Source: Pseudomonadota bacterium
GTDB lineage: Bacteria; Pseudomonadota; Alphaproteobacteria; Caulobacterales; Caulobacteraceae
Assembly (NCBI GenBank): GCA_023445955.1
Contig: JAEXJH010000124.1
Span: forward strand, 1 to 6,301
Length of the DNA: 6,301 nucleotides
Reading direction: 5' to 3'
Position 1 is the stretch's first letter, and each line of letters starts with the position of its first letter. Of the stretch, positions 1-6,117 are shown in pieces. The notes beneath the pieces were generated by a model that was not told where the DNA came from, ran no database searches, and was given only the letters and a program-made list of their open reading frames with translations. Position numbers and translations under genes: made by a program.

Positions 1-1
1 A

Positions 2-766
2 CCGGGCGTCGTCATCGATCCCTGGCGGCTCAGCCTGGTCGCCTCGGCGGGTCTCGCCGAGGTCGCCGTCGCCCGCCGCCCGCGCGTGGCGATCCTGGCC
101 ACCGGCGACGAACTGGTCCCGCCGGGCGCGGCGCCCCGCCCCGACCAGATCTTCGAAAGCGGCTCGTTCAGCCTGGTGGCCCTGGTCGAAGCCTGGGGCG
201 GCGAAGCCTTCCGCCTGAGCGCCCAGGCCGATGACGCGGCGGCCATCGCGGCGGCGGTGGCGCCGGTCGAAGCCGACCTGATCGTCACCATCGGCGGCGC
301 CTCGGTCGGCGACCACGACCTGGTCAAGCCGGCCCTGAAGACCCTGGGCCTTGAGCTCACCCTCGAAACCGTCGCCCTGCGCCCGGGCAAGCCGACCTGG
401 TCCGGAAAGCTCGCAGACGGCCGCCGCGTGCTGGGCCTGCCGGGCAATCCGGCCTCGGCCTTGGTCTGCGCCGAGCTTTTCCTGAAGCCGCTGCTGGCCG
501 CCCTGACCGGCGGCGACGCGGAAGTCCGCCTGGTCCCCGCCCGCCTGGACCAGCCCCTGCCCGCCACCGGCCCGCGCGAGCACTGGATGCGCGCGGCCCT
601 GTCCACCGATCCCGAGGGGCGAACGATCGTCCGCGCATTCCCCGATCAGGATTCCTCGCTGGTCGGCGTCTTCGCCCGGGCCGATGCTTTGCTACGACGG
701 CGGGCCGGGGCGCCCGCCGCCTCGGCGGACGCCGTCGTCGAAGTTCTGCCCCTGCGCCGCGGCTGA
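2..766 (+). CDS. moeA: Molybdopterin molybdenumtransferase MoeA, 3' part (5' end outside window)
   Basis: MoeA inserts molybdate into adenylylated molybdopterin, the last step of molybdenum cofactor synthesis in the cytoplasm. The reading frame is open from base 2 with no start, so 254 residues are visible of a family length near 400; the N-terminal third is missing. Visible motifs are PRVAILATGDELVPPG at the start of the MoCF/MogA-like domain, TIGGASVGDHDLVK, and RPGKP followed by GLPGNPASALV. The first Lys of the E. coli KPGKP motif is Arg here and the second is kept. After about residue 175 follows the small C-terminal domain IV, with HWMRA and FPDQDSSLVG. The usual Asp-Ser-Asn motif after GDEL reads ESGSFSL, a substitution whose effect I cannot judge. 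An internal GTG at 86 lies inside the conserved domain and is not the start. The next gene is 84 bp downstream on the same strand and looks functionally unrelated. Confidence 0.93.
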   Translation, partial: PGVVIDPWRLSLVASAGLAEVAVARRPRVAILATGDELVPPGAAPRPDQIFESGSFSLVALVEAWGGEAFRLSAQADDAAAIAAAVAPVEADLIVTIGGASVGDHDLVKPALKTLGLELTLETVALRPGKPTWSGKLADGRRVLGLPGNPASALVCAELFLKPLLAALTGGDAEVRLVPARLDQPLPATGPREHWMRAALSTDPEGRTIVRAFPDQDSSLVGVFARADALLRRRAGAPAASADAVVEVLPLRRG

Positions 767-770
767 AACC

Positions 771-799
771 GCGACGGCGACAATTTCGCGTGCTAAGCC
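771..799 (+). promoter_or_regulatory. Possible housekeeping sigma promoter for the dehydratase gene
   Basis: The gap between moeA and the next gene contains GCGACGG (771-777), then a 14-bp spacer, then GCTAAGCC (792-799). This partly fits the Caulobacter vegetative consensus TTGACGS-N10-14-GCTANAWC: five of seven and six of eight positions match and the spacing is acceptable. Transcription would start near 805, upstream of the preferred start codon at 851 but 2 bases after the ATG at 803. The match is weak, and read-through from moeA is an equally simple way for the gene to be expressed. Confidence 0.3.
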
Positions 800-836
800 C
801 GGATGAGTTTCACGGGCGCGACCCGACCTACAGGCC

Positions 837-842
837 GAGAGG
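837..842 (+). promoter_or_regulatory. Ribosome binding site that decides the dehydratase start
   Basis: GAGAGG lies 8 nt before the ATG at 851. The earlier in-frame ATG at 803 is preceded by GCTAAGCCCGG, which has no comparable Shine-Dalgarno sequence. This supports 851 as the start. Confidence 0.7.
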
Positions 843-850
843 TTCGTTTC

Positions 851-2737
851 ATGGGGCATGCAGGCAAGATCGCGACCCACGTCCTGCTGGCCGCCTTGGC
901 CTTGCTGGTCGGGCGCTACCTCGTCATCGACATGCCCTTCACGCCCGACACCCTGCTGCAGGCGGGCTATTACGGCGTGGGCGCGCTGATCGTCGAACTG
1001 CTGTTCCGCGTCGAGCGCGCGCCCTGGCGCTTCGTCTCCGCCAGCGACCACCTGCGCCTGTTCCGCTCGGCGGTGCTGACCGCGGTCGCCTTCCTGGTCA
1101 TCACCCGCTTCGTGCATCGCGGCGTGGACGGCGGCCTGCGCATGGTCGCCGGCGCGGCCCTGATCCAGGCCACCTTCCTGTCGGCCCTGCGCGTCATCCG
1201 CCGCAGCCTGCACGAGCGCCAGCTGTTCGATTCGGTCCTGCGCCTGGGTCCGGCCTCGATGCAACCGGCTCTGCCGCGCCTGCTGATCATCGGCTCGGCC
1301 AACGAGGCTGAAGCCTTCCTGCGCGCCCCGGCGGGCCTGGGCGAACGCTACGCCCCGATCGGCGTGGTCTCGCCGCTGGACCGCGAAACGGGCGACGAGT
1401 TGCGCGGCGTCTGCGTGCTGGGCGCCATCGCCGACTTCGACCGCGTGCTGGCCCGCCTGCGCGACAGCGGCCTGTCGCCTTCCGCCATCCTGTTCCTGAC
1501 CGACAGCGCCATGAGCACCTTCGGCGCCGAGCGCCTGGGCCGGCTGAAGACCGAGGGCGTGCGTCTGCTGCGCCGCCACGGCGTGGTCGAGATGGGGGCC
1601 GATACGACGGCCGCCGCCTCGCTGCGCGAGATCAGCATCGAGGAGCTGCTCAGCCGTCCGCCCGTGCGCCTCGACCCCGAACCCGTCCGCGCCCTGGTGT
1701 CGGGCCGCCGCGTGCTGGTCACCGGGGCCGGCGGCAGCATCGGCTCTGAGCTGTGCCGCCAGATCGCCGCCAGCGGCTGCGCCCACCTGACCATGGTCGA
1801 CGCCTCGGAATACAATTTGTTCCACATCGACCGCGAGATGGCCCAGACCTGGCCCAGCATGCCGCGCCGCGAGCTCTTGTGCGACGTCCGCGACGCCGCC
1901 CGGGTCAAGCGCGTGTTCGCCGAGCAGCGCCCCGACATCATCTTCCACGCCGCGGCGCTCAAGCACGTCACCCTGGTCGAGAACCACCCTTGCGAGGGCG
2001 TGCGCACCAATGTTCTGGGCACCCGCAACGTCGCCATCGCGGCCAAGGCCTGCGGCGCGGCGCACCTGGCCTTGATCTCGACCGACAAGGCCGTGGCCCC
2101 GACCAGCGTGATGGGCGCGGCCAAGCGCGTCGCCGAAGCGGTGGCCCGCCAGTACGGCGGCGGCGGCGACATGCGCGTCAGCATCGTACGCTTCGGCAAC
2201 GTGCTAGGCTCGGCCGGTTCGGTGGTGCCGATCTTCCAGAGCCAGATCGCCCGCGGCGGCCCGATCACCCTGACCGACGCCGCGGTCGAGCGCTACTTCA
2301 TGACCATCCCCGAGGCCGTGCAGCTCGTTTTGCGCGCCGTGGCCCTGTCGCGCATCGCCTCCGAACCCGACGCCGGCGTCCTGACCCTGGAGATGGGCGA
2401 GCCGGTCAAGATCATCGACCTGGCCCGCCGGATGATCGAGCTGCAGGGCCTGGCGCCCGGCAAGGACATCGAGATCCAGATCACTGGCCTGCGTCCCGGC
2501 GAGAAGCTGACCGAGACCCTGGTCGACGCCAACGAGGTCGCCCGACCCAAGGCGCCCGGCATCATGGAAGCCCTGCGCCTGGCCGACGCTCCGGTCATCG
2601 AACCCGAGCGCCTCGAGGCCCTCGACGCCCTGGCCGAGATCGGCGACGAAGCCGCCGTCCGCGCCCACCTGTTCGACCTGGTCGAGGAACTGCGCCAGAG
2701 CGGCCCCTCGAAGGTCGTGAAGATCCGGGCGTCGTAG
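851..2737 (+). CDS. Membrane-bound nucleotide-sugar 4,6-dehydratase/epimerase (FlaA1/CapD/WbpM family)
   Basis: This 628-residue protein matches the large membrane form of the family, which converts UDP-GlcNAc or a related sugar to a 4-keto-6-deoxy sugar for O-antigen, capsule or glycoprotein glycans. About four hydrophobic segments fill residues 8-110, starting HVLLAALALLVG. A first nucleotide-binding-like domain begins near 140 (RLLIIGS). The catalytic extended-SDR domain begins near 285 with the NAD motif TGAGGSIG (291-298). STDK (410-413) holds the Asp-Lys pair reported as catalytic in PglF-type dehydratases. The usual SDR Tyr-x3-Lys reads Met421-x3-Lys425, as in WbpM, which favours C4,C6-dehydratase activity. 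RFGNVLGSAGSV and LRPGEKLTETL are further family motifs. ATG 851 is preferred to ATG 803 because of its ribosome binding site. The 3' end faces the RTX protein gene with 10 bp between stops. The exact sugar substrate cannot be read from sequence; WbqV or CapD are possible names. Confidence 0.92.
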   Translation: MGHAGKIATHVLLAALALLVGRYLVIDMPFTPDTLLQAGYYGVGALIVELLFRVERAPWRFVSASDHLRLFRSAVLTAVAFLVITRFVHRGVDGGLRMVAGAALIQATFLSALRVIRRSLHERQLFDSVLRLGPASMQPALPRLLIIGSANEAEAFLRAPAGLGERYAPIGVVSPLDRETGDELRGVCVLGAIADFDRVLARLRDSGLSPSAILFLTDSAMSTFGAERLGRLKTEGVRLLRRHGVVEMGADTTAAASLREISIEELLSRPPVRLDPEPVRALVSGRRVLVTGAGGSIGSELCRQIAASGCAHLTMVDASEYNLFHIDREMAQTWPSMPRRELLCDVRDAARVKRVFAEQRPDIIFHAAALKHVTLVENHPCEGVRTNVLGTRNVAIAAKACGAAHLALISTDKAVAPTSVMGAAKRVAEAVARQYGGGGDMRVSIVRFGNVLGSAGSVVPIFQSQIARGGPITLTDAAVERYFMTIPEAVQLVLRAVALSRIASEPDAGVLTLEMGEPVKIIDLARRMIELQGLAPGKDIEIQITGLRPGEKLTETLVDANEVARPKAPGIMEALRLADAPVIEPERLEALDALAEIGDEAAVRAHLFDLVEELRQSGPSKVVKIRAS

Positions 2738-2747
2738 CGGGCGGGCT

Positions 2748-5240
2748 TCAACCGCCGTAGACGTACTCGGCCTTGCCATAGACCCCGATCAGATCGACGG
2801 CGAACGTCGCGCCGTCGGCCAGGTCGGTCAGGAAGGCGTCGTTGGCCTTGGCGTATAGGCCGACATGCTCGGTCGCCGCCGCGGCCAGCAGGAAGCCCAC
2901 CATCGCCGCCTTGGTCCCGATGCCGGTCGCGCCGTCGCCACCGTAATAGGCCAGGTAGTCGACCCGGGTGTCGATCAGCGCATGGACCTTGGCGTCCGTC
3001 GGCGTGGCGCCGAAGATCACGCCATAGGCCTTCTTGGTCGCGTCGAAGAGGCTCAAGCCGCCATAGCTGGCCAGGAAGCTGTCCTGGGCCTCGCCGTTCT
3101 TGCCCAGGTTCACCGCGAAGTTGATGTAGCGGTTGATCACGTCGAACTTGGCGTAATAGGCGCTGTTGAGATTGGTGGCGTTGGGTCCGGTCGGCGAGAC
3201 CAGGAAGTCGATGCCGCCCAGGGTCGGGATCTTTCCCGTGAAGAACTGATAGGCCAGGGTCGCCACCGACGTCGTGGCGCTGGCGGCCTTGACGATGTCG
3301 GCGGTGGCCTGGGCCAGGGTCTCCTGCCCCGCGCTGACGCCGACCAGCGCCTGGCCGCGCAGGTCCAGATGCGCGGCGGTCGGCGCGGTCTCGCGCAGGA
3401 TGTTGTTGAAGGCCGCCAGGACGGGCGCCGCCGACGGCAGGTCGTTGGCGATCACCTTGAACACGCCGTTGTCGTCGACCGCGAAGGCGTAGGCCTTGCC
3501 GGTGGCGTCGGTCAGGGGCGTGGCCACGCCGGGCAGGCCGACCGACAGCTGTTTGAAGCGCCCCGCGCCGTCATTGAGGAAGATCACCGAGCCCGTGCCG
3601 TTGTCGCCGCTGGCCAGCAGGTCCTTGAAGCCGTCGCCATTGACGTCGACCGCGGAGAGGAACTTGTACCAGTGCAGCGGCAGGCCCGTTCCGGTGGGCG
3701 AGGCCGCGCTCTGAGCCAGGCGCGCTTGCGTCTCGTCGTGGAACTTGCCCCCGCCGTCGTTCACCAGCAGCTGGATGTAGGCCACCGTGTAGAAGTCGCT
3801 GGAGCCGATCGCGCCGCCATTGGTGATCGACAGGGCCAGGTCGATCAGGCCGTCGCCGTTCAGGTCGATCGGCGTAACCTGCATGACCGACTCGTGGCTG
3901 ACGCCGGACGCCGGCAGGGTGATGGGCGAAGCGCTCGCGAACCCCTTGCCGTCGTTCAGATAGACCTCGCTGGGACGCGGGGCCTCGTTCCACGTGCCGG
4001 CGATCAGGTCGACCTTGCCATCGCCATTGACGTCGATCAGCGCGCCCCAGGTGTTGCCGCCGTCATAGTTGGTGCGCTGGTACGACTTGGGCAGGCTGGT
4101 GACGTCGAACGTGAACCCGCCCTTGCCGTCGCCCATCAGGATCTGCAGGGCCGGGCCGACGGGGGTGTTCTGCGAGTAGGCGTTGATGGCGAAGACCACC
4201 ACGTCCAGGTTACCGTCGCCATTGATGTCGCCCACCGCGCCGCCGTGGGAGAAGATTTTGATCTGCGGCAGGTTGGCGCTGGCGTCGACGAACGTTCCGT
4301 TCGCGGTCGACAGCAGCAGCTGGTTCTGGCCGCCGGGGAAGGGTTCGCGGTCGGGACCGGACTCCAGCACGAAGATGTCGGGACGGCCGTCGTTGTTGAA
4401 GTCGCCGGTCAGCACCCGCGCCACGTAGTAGCCCGCCGCCGTCGACGGCAGGGTCGTGGCGGTGACGTTGGTGAAGCGCCCCTGGCCATAGCCCGCGAAC
4501 AGCAGTTCGGGGCTCCTGACGTTGAAATTGGTGGCGTAGTCGATCGTCGGCACGAAGACGTCGGCCTTGCCGTCGCCCGTGAAGTCGGCGACCAGGAATT
4601 GCTGAATGCCCGCGATCGTCGCGGTGTTGGCATAGAGCGTGTTGCCGAACACGTACTGGCCACTGGACAGGTAGTTGCCCGCGGTGATGGTGACATTGTC
4701 CGAGTTCGGCCCCTTGAACTGGATCCTGGCGACCCCGGTCAGGGTGGTGACGCCGTTGTCGCCGTTGGCGAAGTGCTTCTTGACCGTGAAGGTCTTGGTC
4801 GCGGTGTCGTAGGTGATCGTCGCTTCGCTGGCCTTGCGGTCATAGAACACCACGGTGTCCGTCCCGCCGCCGCCGACCACGGTGTCGCTGCCGCCGCTCA
4901 GCCAGAAGGTCTCGTTGGCGGCGCTGCCGGTGATCTTGTCGCTGTAGTTGGAATCCTGGACCGTGAAGATCCCGCTCAGCGTGTCCGTGCCGCCCAGGCC
5001 GTCTTGCGCGGTTCCCGTGGCCAGGTTGACGGTCACGCCGGCGGTGGAGGTCCAATAGGCGATCGAGGCGTTGGCGCTCGCGCCGCGGATGGTGTCGTTG
5101 CCGGCGCCGCCGACCGCGTTGCCGTTCCGGATGACGATGACGTCGTCGCCGCCCTCGCCATAGATGTTGGTCCCATCCGCCAGGCCCAGGGCGACCTGAT
5201 CCAGCGTGTCCGCACCCGCAGTGCCGTGATAGTCAGCCAA
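2748..5240 (-). CDS. Putative surface protein: RTX-like repeats, FG-GAP propeller, C-terminal RsaA-type anchor
   Basis: The protein has 830 residues. Residues 6-131 hold RTX-like nonapeptides such as GEGGDDVIV and GGAGNDTIR. Residues 140-185 resemble the region that often follows RTX blocks. Residues 219-540 carry six canonical FG-GAP/VCBS calcium loops (for example DVNGDGKVD). Residues about 607-820 resemble the N-terminal LPS-anchoring domain of Caulobacter RsaA, including YQFFTG, IDFLV and YYAKF. There is no Sec signal or membrane helix; with RTX repeats this suggests type I secretion, as for RsaA, but no transporter genes are in view. The start is TTG 5240: GGGGGAG lies 8 nt upstream and the protein then opens MADYHGTAGADTLD, a typical RTX beginning. 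Extension to 5486 would add an Arg-rich, non-homologous stretch overlapping the divergent luxR-type gene. The likely role is a calcium-binding, cell-surface-attached adhesin or structural protein. The function is inferred; the domain content is well supported. Confidence 0.88.
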   Translation of the reverse strand: MADYHGTAGADTLDQVALGLADGTNIYGEGGDDVIVIRNGNAVGGAGNDTIRGASANASIAYWTSTAGVTVNLATGTAQDGLGGTDTLSGIFTVQDSNYSDKITGSAANETFWLSGGSDTVVGGGGTDTVVFYDRKASEATITYDTATKTFTVKKHFANGDNGVTTLTGVARIQFKGPNSDNVTITAGNYLSSGQYVFGNTLYANTATIAGIQQFLVADFTGDGKADVFVPTIDYATNFNVRSPELLFAGYGQGRFTNVTATTLPSTAAGYYVARVLTGDFNNDGRPDIFVLESGPDREPFPGGQNQLLLSTANGTFVDASANLPQIKIFSHGGAVGDINGDGNLDVVVFAINAYSQNTPVGPALQILMGDGKGGFTFDVTSLPKSYQRTNYDGGNTWGALIDVNGDGKVDLIAGTWNEAPRPSEVYLNDGKGFASASPITLPASGVSHESVMQVTPIDLNGDGLIDLALSITNGGAIGSSDFYTVAYIQLLVNDGGGKFHDETQARLAQSAASPTGTGLPLHWYKFLSAVDVNGDGFKDLLASGDNGTGSVIFLNDGAGRFKQLSVGLPGVATPLTDATGKAYAFAVDDNGVFKVIANDLPSAAPVLAAFNNILRETAPTAAHLDLRGQALVGVSAGQETLAQATADIVKAASATTSVATLAYQFFTGKIPTLGGIDFLVSPTGPNATNLNSAYYAKFDVINRYINFAVNLGKNGEAQDSFLASYGGLSLFDATKKAYGVIFGATPTDAKVHALIDTRVDYLAYYGGDGATGIGTKAAMVGFLLAAAATEHVGLYAKANDAFLTDLADGATFAVDLIGVYGKAEYVYGG
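2784..3422 (-). other. Region encoding the RsaA N-terminal-like LPS-anchoring domain
   Basis: It encodes residues about 607-819 of the surface protein. Compared with my recollection of RsaA residues about 8-235, the order and spacing of motifs agree throughout: an N-terminal LAAFNNILRETAP segment, then TTSVATLAYQFFTG, IDFLV, LNSAYYAKFDVINRYINF, RVDYLAYY, AAMVGFLLAAA and finally LTDLADGA. In RsaA this domain binds the O-antigen of smooth LPS. It also looks distantly like DUF4214, a domain common in exported RTX proteins, which is the main alternative label. The comparison was made from memory and not by alignment software. Confidence 0.75.
3621..4586 (-). repeat. Six FG-GAP/VCBS calcium-loop repeats
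   Basis: It encodes loops of the form Dx[NDT]xDGxxD at residues 219-227, 280-288, 338-346, 403-411, 459-467 and 532-540, spaced 56 to 73 residues apart. Such units form the blades of integrin-alpha-like beta-propellers and bind Ca2+. A degenerate seventh loop (VDDNGVFK, residues 588-595) follows at a shorter spacing. Six good loops plus one degenerate loop fit a seven-bladed propeller. Confidence 0.9.
4848..5225 (-). repeat. RTX-like glycine/aspartate nonapeptide repeats
   Basis: It encodes residues 6-131 of the surface protein. Units close to GGxGxDxUx are GTAGADTLD (6-14), GEGGDDVIV (28-36), GGAGNDTIR (44-52), GLGGTDTLS (81-89) and GGGGTDTVV (123-131), with a degenerate unit near 105-122. 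These usually bind Ca2+ and fold as a beta-roll after secretion. Their N-terminal position is unusual for type I substrates, where they normally come just before the C-terminal signal. Confidence 0.8.
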
Positions 5241-5248
5241 GTTGCTCG

Positions 5249-5255
5249 CTCCCCC
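5249..5255 (-). promoter_or_regulatory. Ribosome binding site that decides the surface protein start
   Basis: On the minus strand this reads GGGGGAG, 8 nt before the TTG at 5240. No ATG or GTG further upstream in the frame was found with a similar site and a credible N-terminus. Confidence 0.65.
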
Positions 5256-5272
5256 GTCGAAATCAAAAGGTC

Positions 5273-5300
5273 TGGCGCGCCGCGCCGTGTGATTGCGCCA
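5273..5300. promoter_or_regulatory. Inverted repeat, candidate operator
   Basis: TGGCGC (5273-5278) and GCGCCA (5295-5300) form perfect arms 16 bp apart. Overlapping the left arm is a tighter palindrome, GGCGCG-C-CGCGCC (5274-5286). The position between two divergent starts suits an operator. It does not match a classical lux box, and short GC arms arise easily by chance in DNA of this composition. Confidence 0.3.
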
Positions 5301-5352
5301 ATTCCGCAGATCCGCCTTGCCGTGCGCGCCTCGGCGTTCGACTGTCGGGCGC

Positions 5353-5362
5353 AAGGCGGGGG
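5353..5362 (+). promoter_or_regulatory. Ribosome binding site for the luxR-type gene
   Basis: A purine-rich run, AAGGCGGGGG, ends 8 nt before ATG 5371. A second AAGG at 5364-5367 is too close to the ATG to serve. This supports starting at 5371 and not at the TTG at 5293. Confidence 0.5.
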
Positions 5363-5370
5363 CAAGGCGT

Positions 5371-6117
5371 ATGAACGGCTTCGATGGGGACCAGCTGATC
5401 CGCGATCTCGCTCGGGCGGCGACCGTGACCGAGCGCTTTTCCACGCTGACCAGCGGTCTCGCCGCCCTGGGCCTGGACACCATCAACTACGGCATCCTCG
5501 ATCCGGCGGCGGAGCTGGAAAACGCGGACATCCAGTTCCTCACGACTATGAGCGACGACTGGATGAGCCACTACTTCGCGGAGAACCTGGCGGTCACCGA
5601 CCTCCATGTCGCGCGTGCGCAGGCGCGGAACATGACCCCTTACCGCTGGGGGCAGAGCGATATCGAGTTCATCGCCGACCAGCACAAGTCGACCGCCCTG
5701 CAGGGCGTGGAGGCCGGCTTGCGCGCCAGCCTCTGCGTCCCGGTCGTGGGTCCGCAAAATCCGTTCTCGCCCGTCGGCGCCATCAATCTCGGCTCGTCGA
5801 TGCCCGAGCGCGAGTTCGCCATGGTGCTGCAGGAGCACGCGGCGGCCCTGATCAGCATCGCGCACATCTTCCATCACGCCTCGATCCGGCAGGTCTGGCG
5901 CGACTGGTCCGGCCGCAAGCCGCTGTCTACGCGCGAGCGCGACTGCCTGCTTTACCTCGCCGAGGGCAAGCGGCACGACGCGGTCGCCCACGCCCTGGGC
6001 ATTTCGCGCGTCACGGTCGAGCTCCACCTGCGTCGCGCCCGCCAGAAACTGGGCGCGGCGACGGTCGGCCAGGCGATCGCCAAGGCGATCGTCCATGGCG
6101 ACATCGTCGTCAGTTGA
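5371..6117 (+). CDS. LuxR-family transcriptional regulator with autoinducer-binding domain
   Basis: The 248 residues match the usual LuxR length. Residues about 15-165 form the autoinducer-binding domain and 183-248 the GerE-type helix-turn-helix. The DNA-binding half is intact: PLSTRERDCLLYLAEGK holds Glu189, Leu193 and Gly199, invariant in the family, and ALGISRVTVELHLRRARQKLG forms the recognition helix and what follows. In the ligand domain the invariant Trp64, Tyr68, Asp77 and Trp93 (TraR W57, Y61, D70, W85) are present, but TraR P71 is Leu78 and TraR G113 is Ser120. Ligand type is therefore uncertain: an acyl-homoserine lactone, another small molecule, or none. ATG 5371 gives a normal LuxR beginning; the TTG at 5293 adds 26 residues rich in Arg, without a good ribosome binding site. 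No luxI is in the window. The divergent surface protein gene is the obvious candidate target, by position only. Confidence 0.9.
   Translation: MNGFDGDQLIRDLARAATVTERFSTLTSGLAALGLDTINYGILDPAAELENADIQFLTTMSDDWMSHYFAENLAVTDLHVARAQARNMTPYRWGQSDIEFIADQHKSTALQGVEAGLRASLCVPVVGPQNPFSPVGAINLGSSMPEREFAMVLQEHAAALISIAHIFHHASIRQVWRDWSGRKPLSTRERDCLLYLAEGKRHDAVAHALGISRVTVELHLRRARQKLGAATVGQAIAKAIVHGDIVVS

Larger units (their letters stand above)
5241..5370. promoter_or_regulatory. Divergent intergenic region between the surface protein and luxR-type genes
   Basis: These 130 bp lie between two divergent start codons, so promoters for both genes should be here or inside the opposite gene. I found no convincing -35/-10 pair on either strand. 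The region contains an inverted repeat with a smaller perfect palindrome at one end (listed separately) and a direct repeat GCAAGGCG at 5351-5358 and 5362-5369, an 11-bp period just before the luxR-type start codon. Confidence 0.5.

Noticed and set aside
803..850. Upstream ATG start for the dehydratase (16 extra residues)
   Set aside because: No Shine-Dalgarno sequence; ATG 851 has GAGAGG at 8 nt and places the first membrane segment close to the N-terminus.
692..2065. Long minus-strand open frame (457 codons) opposite moeA and the dehydratase
   Set aside because: Its composition is dominated by Ala, Gly, Gln, Asp, Arg and His with no recognisable domain. It is the antisense shadow of a well-supported GC-rich gene.
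2740..2756. Stem-loop GGCGG-N7-CCGCC at the convergent stops as a bidirectional terminator
   Set aside because: The stem has only 5 bp and no T-run follows on either strand. Rho-dependent termination is equally likely.
1753..2760. Plus-strand frame of 335 codons inside the dehydratase gene
   Set aside because: Arg/Pro-rich translation without motifs; it overlaps the conserved SDR domain in another frame.
5256..5270. TTTGAT on the minus strand as a -10 box for the surface protein gene
   Set aside because: It lies too close to the ribosome binding site and has no -35 hexamer at a suitable distance.
5293..5370. Upstream TTG start for the luxR-type gene (26 extra residues)
   Set aside because: Arg-rich extension not typical of LuxR proteins; ATG 5371 has a better upstream purine run.
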